NCBI GenBank assembly: GCA_934045905.1
Contig: OW203763.1
Coordinates: forward strand, 18,110,948 to 18,174,947
Length of the DNA: 64,000 nucleotides
Direction: 5' to 3'
DNA from: Leuctra nigra
Lineage: Eukaryota; Arthropoda; Insecta; Plecoptera; Leuctridae
Shown in pieces: positions 56,601 through 64,000 of this stretch. Within the stretch, counting starts at the first letter, position 1. The number at the start of each line of letters is the position of its first letter. The notes under the pieces are model-generated. The model was not told where the DNA came from and did no database searches. It saw nothing but the letters and a program-made list of their open reading frames with translations. A program made the translations under genes and the position numbers.

Positions 56601-58905
56601 AATTATTTGTGTAATTTTCTGACTGAAATCTATTTTGTGTATCGAACACTCTTAGTGATTTCCCTCAGCCTAGGCTAGGGTAAAATGTAGGGTAGGGCTT
56701 AGCTTAGGGTAAACCTAGGGTAAATGTTTTCAACCTCCTCATTCTCACCATACATCCTTGCCTATTCTTCTTCATTATCGCCCTATTATCTTCATAATCA
56801 TTCCCCGTCGCCATTTGTCTACTGGCTGAACAGAGCGAACTTAAAACAAGCATCTCTTTATTTGTCTACAGAATTTGTGACGAGACAGAAGTGGCTGCTT
56901 TCGATAATCAAAGCTCCAGTTTGATCAAGCTCAATAATGGAACCATCTTGTATCTGCGAGAAGTGAATAAGTTCCTTGCACTCGTCTGCATCCTACGTGA
57001 GGACAACTATGATCGCCAAGGTGGGTCTAAATTGTTTGTATAGCGACTTTATAGAACCTGAGGTAATTTGATCTACGAAATGTAGATTGTGACTGCAATA
57101 AGGAATCAACCCTCAGATTAAAGAAAAAATGAGCTAGGTTTTTTTTTCTGATAGTTTTTGACTTAAACTTTAATTTTCAAAAGAGGACCAACCTACGCTT
57201 TCAGTGTTATATAATAGTGTCTATTGAGGTTTTTCTATGCCACACAAGCACTATCTCTACTTTTACAATTAGAAAAACGGAAACAATCCACATATTCTCA
57301 GTTCATGATCCCTGTGGGTTGTTCTTATTGCTTAACTATGTTCAATTATACCGGGTGGCGCAAAAAAAAAATCCCCCTGATTGAGAGGTCACTATATCGA
57401 AACTATTATAGATAGGATTCTGAAATATGTACAAATATTAGAAAACATACAAAAATTTAATATGTGCAAGTTTAAAAAATATTACTATTGTAGGAAAAAA
57501 GTTACAGCTGTTCAAATTTGGTTGTCAAAATATTGATTATACGGAGCTCAAATAGCGCGCGTCGAGAAAACTTCCAATGGCCGGGACGCTGTTTCTTCAA
57601 AACTACGTACGATATCAAGCTGAAAATTTCAAATTATATTGAAAATATATTAAGATCGATTGGGTAAAAATTTCAATCAATTTGAATGAATGGAACGAAA
57701 ATGATGGAATCTTGAAGTTGAGCGTAAAATCAGAATATGTAGATTATTTCTAAACTTTTATTACACACGTTATAAAAGTGCTTCTTTTCCCAATATTGCT
57801 GTTTCATGCTCAACTTCAAGATTCCATAATTTTCGTTCCATTTATTCAAATTGATTGACATTTTTACACAATCAATCTTAATATATTTTCAATATAATTT
57901 GAAATTTTCAGCTTGATATCGTACTTAATTTTGAAGAAACAGCGTCCCGGTTATTGGAAGTTTTCTCGACGCGCGCTATTTGAGCTCCGTATTATCAATT
58001 TTTTGACAAGCAAATTTGAACAGCTGTAACTTTTTTCCTACAATAGGATGTTTTTGAAACTTGCACAATATTAGATTTTGGTATGTTTTCTAATATGTGT
58101 ACAAATTTCAGAATCCTATCTATAACAGTTTCGATATAGTGACCTCTAAATCAGGGGGATTTTTTTTGCGCCACCCGGTAGTTAAATGCTAGAATGCAAA
58201 AAAATGTGTCATCCTGAACTTTTATTGCCTTGTTTATTAATGTAGTTACAAGAAATAAAGTAGGTATGAGGGTGGTACCGAAAGTAATGCAAGAGTGGGC
58301 ATAACTTTCCTATTAATTGAAATATATTCAATGTTTTAATTGCACATGGTGATAGAGTAAATCTTCTCAATACAACGGTATGACTCAACATTGTCTGAGT
58401 CACAAGAAATGCGTTTGAATGATTGTTGAACCCAACTCTCCAATAATATTCGGGGTCTGTAGTACCCACTTCTTCACAGCCAATACTTGTTTGCGTAATC
58501 AAATCGTGTCCCCAAGAAAACAAAGGAATTAAAAATTGAGTAATTAATTCTCTAAATGTGTACAAACGATGAAAAGAAAGATATTAAGGAAGAACAATCG
58601 AGAAATTCATGCCCCTCATGCAATATGTACATGTTTTGTAAGAAGAAGATTGCATCCTGAAAACAAATAATGTTGGATACCTACCTCAGCTTTGTATTTT
58701 CCTTGCAGGTGTGATCGACTACAATTTCCTTTGTTTCCGAGAGGCCATCCAGCAAGTGTTTGAACTTCGCAGCAAGAATCAGCCCCCCAGCCTTTTGCTC
58801 CCGAACAACAATCTCCTCCCAGTGACAAATCACGTGAACGATCTGCCAAGTACTGCCGACGACGTTGAACCCACCGAGACACAGCTGCCCGCAGTAGAGA
58901 GTTGA
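50689..58905 (+). CDS. RagC-D: Ras-related GTP-binding protein RagC/RagD, TORC1 nutrient-sensing GTPase
   Basis: Eight coding exons: 50689-50691 (ATG only), 50847-51007, 52011-52239, 53077-53254, 54199-54335, 55792-55934, 56872-57020, 58709-58905. The product is 398 residues, close to human RRAGC. The P-loop is GLRRSGKSS, with Arg-Ser split between exons 2 and 3. Next come [14 protein letters not shown], the G3 motif DFPGQ and the G4 motif HKVD. The C-terminal roadblock-type domain includes [35 protein letters not shown] and [11 protein letters not shown]. RagC/D pairs with RagA/B on lysosomes to recruit TORC1 when amino acids are present. The N-terminus [10 protein letters not shown] arises because ATG is immediately followed by a GTAAGT donor at 50692, and exon 2 opens in frame with no earlier ATG. 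Introns 2 to 7 all contain transposon-derived sequence. Orthology is very secure; the first exon is an inference from splice signals. Confidence 0.95.
51054..51204. mobile_element. Short MITE in RagC intron 2
   Basis: The inverted ends AGTCACGGAAATATATT and AATATATTTCCGTGACT are followed inward by GTAAACGCTCC/GGAGCGTTTAC. It starts 46 bp after the exon 2 donor. Length about 151 bp. Confidence 0.7.
51528..51743. mobile_element. MITE family B, copy 2, in RagC intron 2
   Basis: An inverted, diverged copy of the element at 26714-26932. It starts GGTACACTTGG, ends near TTGGCCGTGTGCAC, and contains CGCACCATTAGAAGTCAG and GTCTCACTGTAGTAGGTGAC. Confidence 0.65.
51807..51960. repeat. Near-perfect hairpin before RagC exon 3
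   Basis: The left arm 51807-51848 (TAGTAAAATACAAATATTTG, then CACTGGTATTGTCA) and right arm 51919-51960 are inverse copies of 42 bp with a 70-bp spacer. It resembles a solo foldback element and ends 50 bp before the exon 3 boundary. Confidence 0.75.
52533..52748 (+). mobile_element. MITE family A, copy 1, RagC intron 3
   Basis: The ends are GTACACTCAAAC with AATAATAAACGGTAC inside, and the inverse. The interior TGATGGCATCACCCATGAAG and AACAAGGATTTATTGTCAAG are shared with copies 2 and 3. Confidence 0.8.
52886..52966 (-). repeat. Dispersed repeat module, inverted copy in RagC intron 3
   Basis: On the minus strand it reads AGGATGAAGGCAGAACAACT, then AACCTCAAGATTATTGAAAT and GGACTTCCAGCTTTCTACCT, matching the module at 24476-24562. 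Confidence 0.6.
53715..53931 (+). mobile_element. MITE family A, copy 2, RagC intron 4
   Basis: The best-preserved copy: ends GTACACTCCCCCAAATAATA and the inverse, followed by AACGGTAC. Same orientation as copy 1. No ORF. Confidence 0.85.
55172..55738 (-). pseudogene. 5'-truncated LINE reverse transcriptase C-terminal fragment in RagC intron 5
   Basis: A 188-codon open frame resembling the thumb and post-RT region of a non-LTR retrotransposon: [53 protein letters not shown], then a basic C-terminus. It lacks endonuclease, fingers and palm (no YADD), so it is a dead-on-arrival truncated copy. It is antisense to RagC. It is a different family from the two long LINEs in Gli. The wording of the motif is typical of CR1/jockey-like elements, but the clade is uncertain. 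Confidence 0.75.
56315..56523 (-). mobile_element. MITE family A, copy 3 (inverted), RagC intron 6
   Basis: It starts GTACACTCCCCCAAATAATA and reads the interior of copy 2 in reverse (TTGGTACAAAACGTATTGGC, TTCCTTGACAATCAATCC). The right end GAGTGTAC is preserved. Confidence 0.85.
57351..58178. mobile_element. Large foldback (TIR) element, arms about 372 bp, RagC intron 7
   Basis: The left arm 57351-57723 and right arm 57808-58178 are inverse copies of each other over almost their full length, with an 84-bp loop. The ends are CCGGGTGGCGCAAAAAAA and the inverse, flanked by TA (57349-57350 and 58179-58180). The arms include GACCTCAATC-like ends, AGCGCGCGTCGAGAAAACTT and GGGACGCTGTTTCTTCAAAA. 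The element has no coding capacity. Transcribed within RagC pre-mRNA it would form a long double-stranded stem. Confidence 0.88.
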
Positions 58906-61900
58906 GTCGGTTCGCTGAATCAACTCTAATCGGCAACTTGGAGTTGGCCCACTGTAAAGTTTTTAAAATATCGCTCATGGCTACTTTCCACATTAATGTT
59001 ATAGGTTTAACAGCCATTTGTTCAGAATGAGAATATGTAAAATACTTGTATGCATATTATTGGCATGCATATTGGCATGCTGTTTGAATTGACTGTAATT
59101 TCCACTGGTTTTCTTTGTGAACTGTTGGCGAGAAGTAATAACTAATTTTGAAGTCGGTGGATTTTCTAGTCTCTTTTAAACACAATTTTTGATTAAAAAA
59201 ATAGATCTACTTTTTGTTTTGTTATGTTGTATAATATGTTTTATCGTCATTGTGTAGATATTATTGCAAGCTATTAGATTTCTGTAATTGTTTATTGCAG
59301 TTTTTATTACTATCAAAGAGGCGTCAGCATCAACAGTACCTGCGTAAATATATGAAGAAGCAGGTGATGACTTGCCAGTATGTTGTATGGACGATATTGC
59401 TATCAGAAAGAGAATATTGAATGTTATTAATGATTACTAATTTGTTTACTTGGACACCAGTCTGTTACTCATAAGTGAGAAGGGTAGAAGGGAGTAATAA
59501 CTTACTAGAGGTAACTTCGGCTGATCTGAATGCACAATGAATTGAACCGAGTATTTGAGAAGTGGCATGAGTCCATAATACCAGTTCTGAGTTTGAGAAG
59601 AAAGAAGGTTTGGGGTTCTATTCTAAATTTCCATGTCATCTCGTTTCACTTGATACAGTCTCACTGCAATCGATTAAACATGATAGTGATGTCGGGTGAT
59701 ATGAGACTAGAAGGAATTTAGAATAACCACCCATGAATGGTATCCTTTCTTGAATAAATGCTAGTTTGTTTATTTATTTCTATCCCGTGTATGTCACGGA
59801 TTGTTGCCATTTTTTCAGACTACCTATGTGCGTCGGCCAACGATGCGATATTCAAGATGAACTTGATTTCGTCATTTTGAGAACTCATGCTTTTTCTCAA
59901 ATACATTATTCATTTATGCGGCAGTGTAATTTGTACTCGAGCAAAGTGTACAAAAAATAAACTAAATCTCTCTTATTGATAGTTTTTCTATAATATGTTT
60001 TGTAGAGTTTGTACCTCTGAAGTGGTTTGTTCCCAACTTCCCATGTTATTTTTATCTAGTATGATACTATATAGTTGCATACCATTACATTATGAGTGAC
60101 CATCAATCCAGGTTTTTATTAGATTTTTAACAATTACTTGCATATTATTGCTCACATTCTATTTTTGTTAGCAAAATAGGTAGGTACTTACCTATATCTA
60201 TACTGTTTTCGGCCAATACTTTTAACTTTTAAGTAAGTACAATATATTATTAATTATTTATACACGGCTTATGGGAGAAAAAGTAATAATGAACAAATTT
60301 TAATATTGATAATCTCATTCTCAGAAGCCAAACATGAAATATTGATTATAAAAGATCTTGATATAAATTATCAACAAGTTGAAATGTGAGAATCACTGCT
60401 ACTACCCTTGAATAGGGTCTAGGCAAGGTATTTGGGTCTAGGAACTAATCTAGGTCTAGGTATCTATTCAATGCTACTAGGTACTGTTGTATTTTAACAT
60501 ATTGTAATAATGGCTTTAGAAGTTAATGAATTTAAAATAGCTGTAGCTAATTTACTAATTTTTTAGCTTGTTATGAATATATATTATGGATGTGAAGTAC
60601 GATCATTGTTATATTTTACATTGATTACATTTGCTTATTTCCATTTTTAAATAGCTTATTGGCCATTTAAACTTTGCGCGGTAAGTCGAGATGGCTTGTA
60701 CGCATGCGTACAGCACTTCAGTCTAGTCATTTCTGATTGGTTGGTACCGACCACCTGATTGTCGAATGTCGACTACTGCTCAAGCTAGCATTCATTCAAC
60801 ATGGCAGTGTCAAAATTATTTTTGCTTTAGTTGTGTCCTAATTTTAATCATACGTCTGAAATTGGTGCTAATATGTATTGATTTGTAGATAACCATTACT
60901 TCGTTGAACATCCCTTCAATATTCAGGTAATGCATTTTTTATTTAAATATCATGTTAATCAGAGAATTGACTATTTCATGACTTGCTTTTGTTTTGTCCT
61001 GCACTGCTGGAGATGAAAGTAACAATTCAAACTAATTATGAACATGCCATTAGCATATAGTGGGGAATTTGATATTATATTCTCGGAACAGTGCCTAATA
61101 TTCGGGTAGTATTGCGCAAGAAGATCCTTTGTACCTCCTCGAGAAAAAGGACATTGACCCCTTGTGCATAGGCAAAACCCAAGCAAACGAGCCGGTGACC
61201 AGACTTCTGTCATTTTTGAATCAATACTTGAGATCTGAAGTCTTGGGATAGCTTATGATTTAATTTTATTTTTGTTACACATCTGCGACGAGGCTGTGAA
61301 TATCGTGACTTGCAACAAATTTCAGTTATATTTAGGCACTACAACTAATGATTTTATTTTACATTTTCATATAAATCTAAGGTGGCCGCTCCACCCTCTT
61401 GCACCCCCCACCACCTACCCTAGTGATTCTATGCTTCTATCGTATCTTCAATACACGACCGGTAGATTATAGAAATTATTGAAATATATTTTTATACCGA
61501 TTCAGTTTTATTTTATCAATGAAACGAGTGCTATAAGGCTATTAGAACCACGAGTTTGACAAAAGAATAACCTCGCTGCGTTCGTGAGTGTCTGCTAGAG
61601 ACTACATTATTTGCAACAATCTCGTAAATGTAGCTTACCTTTCTACAGTTTTAACATTTTTTTTTAAATTAATATTTCTAATACTAGTAGGTATATCAAC
61701 AATACATTATAATTTACAAAAAGAATAATCTGATTTCGAGATACCTGATAATCATTTTACAATTGAAAGTTAAAAAATAAATGTGAATTTTAGTAAATCA
61801 GACTATATCATTTTTTCAATAATATTTTTTTAAAAATGTAAAAATATGTTACTTATAGTAAATTATGCGTGTTTTTGTGAAATAACATTGGGCACCCTAA

Positions 61901-64000
61901 CGGGTAGTGTTGGGGCATGAAGACCTGTTAAAAATTATCATGAAAATTTTTTAATTAATGAAAAATATGTATTATTTTTTTCTGTAAAAATGATATATTA
62001 TGTTCGGCTAAACTGTAGGCACGTTTGAGGTGCTGTAGTGTCCTTAATCGTGACTCGCTAAAATCTGTAGTACTTTATACCTATGTAATCTGTGTAGGTA
62101 AATTTCCATCCCTTATAATTCTAAATAAGTCACTAAAATATATAATTTTGAATTTAAATTACGGTGCATCAGCATTGCCCTTGGATGAAAATATCCAATT
62201 CCAAACATTGAAAAATTTCATAAAAATTTTCAGCAAAAATGTTTTCATGAAAATTTGGAATTCCCAGCACTAGTAACAGGTACACACAACACATGCCTTA
62301 TGGTCAAAGTTTGTCTTGAAAAATTATAATTACGGTTTCGGGATTGTTGAAGACTCATTTACACGGACAGACACATTGTCAAGTAATTAAGCAAATAACT
62401 GATGAGGAGTCATCTTTTAATTTCATTGGCTCACATAATGTCACGTAACCTTAGGTACTTCTTCCTATTCGGTCATGATCGAAAAAGCGGTGAATAATTT
62501 CTCAATTTATATATTTGATTGTGATTACAATATTCCGATTTTTTAAAGCATAAAATGATCAATTCTAGAATATAGATTAATTAAACTTAAATTACCTTCT
62601 AATCAAGAAAAATGATCAGTGAGAACAAGGTCATGTATAATCCATTCGTTATTTATTACAATTTAATTCAATTCACACATTACGTAGGTATTAATAATTC
62701 TCTTGTGTGACTCCTGTAATCTATTTTAAAATTTCAGTCTTATCAGTCAATGGATTGAACCTTCTTAAACAAACAAGTTCTGTGTGACAATACGTAAAAT
62801 GTTCTTGTTTGGAATCGTGTCTTTACTTTGGCTTTTTGTCAGTTACTTTGTGAATCACTTCTTTGGTGACGTCATGTAACCGTCTCTAACGATTTATTTT
62901 CAAATTTTCTTTAATGCGTCAATCTTGTTTTTTTTCTGGCTGCTTGCCATGTGATTTGAATTGTTTTTCGTTCGTCATCGTCGTCTAACTTCCCGGTGTG
63001 CGATGGCTGGGTGATGGTTCCCAATTTGCAAAATGTTGGCACGCAAAATCGAATCGAAACCTTGAATCAAATCATCAACACCTCGATAAGAGCGTTCGTC
63101 TCTGCATGGAATTGTACTAGACAAATAAACAATACAGGCGTCGCAGGAGCTTTGAAAACAACATTCTTTGGCAACAAATGAAGTGACATATTGTGACGTA
63201 TGCGACCCCGTGATCATTATGCGCACGAACAAAAATCTACATGCTTACGTACGAGATTATCAACTCTACGTAGATAGATAGATATTTACTTTTGGTAGAC
63301 AACATATTCACTCCACAACAAACACAAGACCAGCAATCTAGATCAATCCGGGCGATGAGCATTATAAAGTGGAAGTAGGTACCTAACTAAGAGGAATGGA
63401 ATGACAATCAAGCAAGACACTATACGCAATGAGGCTCCTTTCATACGCCCTTTTAGAACGTGCACATAATAAAAGTTGTCACTAAAATATTTCCCAAAAT
63501 TGAGGAACGCCCTAACCCAATTTGCTTTTTATAGCTTACTTCCTTGTTTGCTGTTATCAAAATGAAAGAACTGTTTTCTACCAACAATATTTTACTGAGG
63601 CACATCATAATCTTATTAATTTTAATCATACTACGTACATGATTATTTATGCACATACGCAAGCAACAACATCACCTTGAAATAACAGTTATATTGGTGA
63701 CTCTGTTTTTATTGCAAGCTGTTTGTTGGAATGAGGTACTTGTTTTAATTGATAATGGCTGATTCAGCACTTTGATGAGAGTGATAAATCTGTTTCTTGA
63801 TAATAAATAGTAGTGTAGGGACTAGGGATAAAAAGTAGCGATTGAATAACAACGTTCGCGAATTGTTTTGCACAAGTTTATCCTTGAGATCTATTTACTA
63901 GTTCGCACTACGTCGCACGGGGAGCTATCAAGGTTTGTCTGCCTCATGCGTTTGCTAGTGTTGTTTACGTTCAGTTCACGTATGTCTAGATATCTAGGGA
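58906..64000. other. RagC 3' UTR and downstream DNA, no recognised gene
   Basis: After the RagC stop there is about 5.1 kb without a convincing coding exon. A relatively GC-rich patch at about 60665-60800, ending in a CAG/GTAATG donor-like site near 60926, could be a non-coding first exon or promoter of a plus-strand gene beyond the window; this is weak. The short frames near 61000 and 63000 resemble nothing I know. Confidence 0.4.

Noticed and set aside
60660..60930. First coding exon of a downstream gene (MAVSKLFLL)
   Set aside because: The frame stops after nine codons; only a weak non-coding-exon suggestion is retained.
62975..63232. Overlapping frames on both strands near 63 kb as a gene
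   Set aside because: No recognisable domain, no clear splice partners and no support beyond an open frame.
1..64000. CRISPR array, operon or phage-like cassette
   Set aside because: No regularly spaced direct repeats and no prokaryotic gene layout; all coding evidence is intron-split eukaryotic.

Overview
The window is arthropod, almost certainly insect, nuclear DNA. It is AT-rich, its genes are split by GT-AG introns, and the introns are full of transposons and miniature inverted-repeat elements. Four protein-coding genes can be assembled exon by exon with consistent phases, and each is recognisable by family. Gliotactin points to an insect. I cannot name the order with confidence.

Layout. 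(1) 1-21098, minus strand: Gliotactin (Gli), a catalytically dead cholinesterase-like adhesion protein of tricellular junctions. It has 14 exons, and its 3' end lies beyond base 1. Its introns hold two long LINEs with open reading frames (9243-12646 and about 16077-19778), two hAT-type elements, a pogo/Tigger-like element, a 5S-rRNA-derived SINE and an 858-bp TIR element. (2) 21891-39478, minus strand: a chordin-like (CHRDL) secreted BMP-antagonist gene with nine coding exons, three VWC domains, a signal-peptide exon 10 kb upstream of the rest, one GC-AG intron and a duplicated in-frame splice acceptor. (3) 40123-46749, plus strand: a 5'-nucleotidase-domain protein of the NT5DC2/NT5DC3 family (HAD hydrolase), nine exons. 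(4) 50689-58905, plus strand: the Rag GTPase RagC/D, eight coding exons, in which the first coding exon contributes only the ATG. Every RagC intron except the first carries a mobile element. The last 5 kb has no recognised gene.

Relationships. Gli and the CHRDL gene are tandem on the minus strand, 0.8 kb apart. The CHRDL and NT5DC genes are divergent, with 0.64 kb between start codons, so they probably share a promoter region. RagC lies 3.9 kb downstream of the NT5DC gene on the same strand. The four proteins belong to unrelated processes (cell junctions, BMP signalling, a nucleotidase-like enzyme, TORC1 nutrient sensing); I see no functional cluster.

The most unusual content is in the repeats. 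There is a palindromic retroposon-like element with two tRNA-like modules in opposite orientation and a 13-bp target duplication, a 5S-derived SINE with a 10-bp duplication, an 828-bp near-complete foldback, and several MITEs lying within about 50 bp of exon boundaries. No CRISPR array, operon or bacterial-type system is present. All boundaries were read by eye; no alignment, RNA or database evidence was available.
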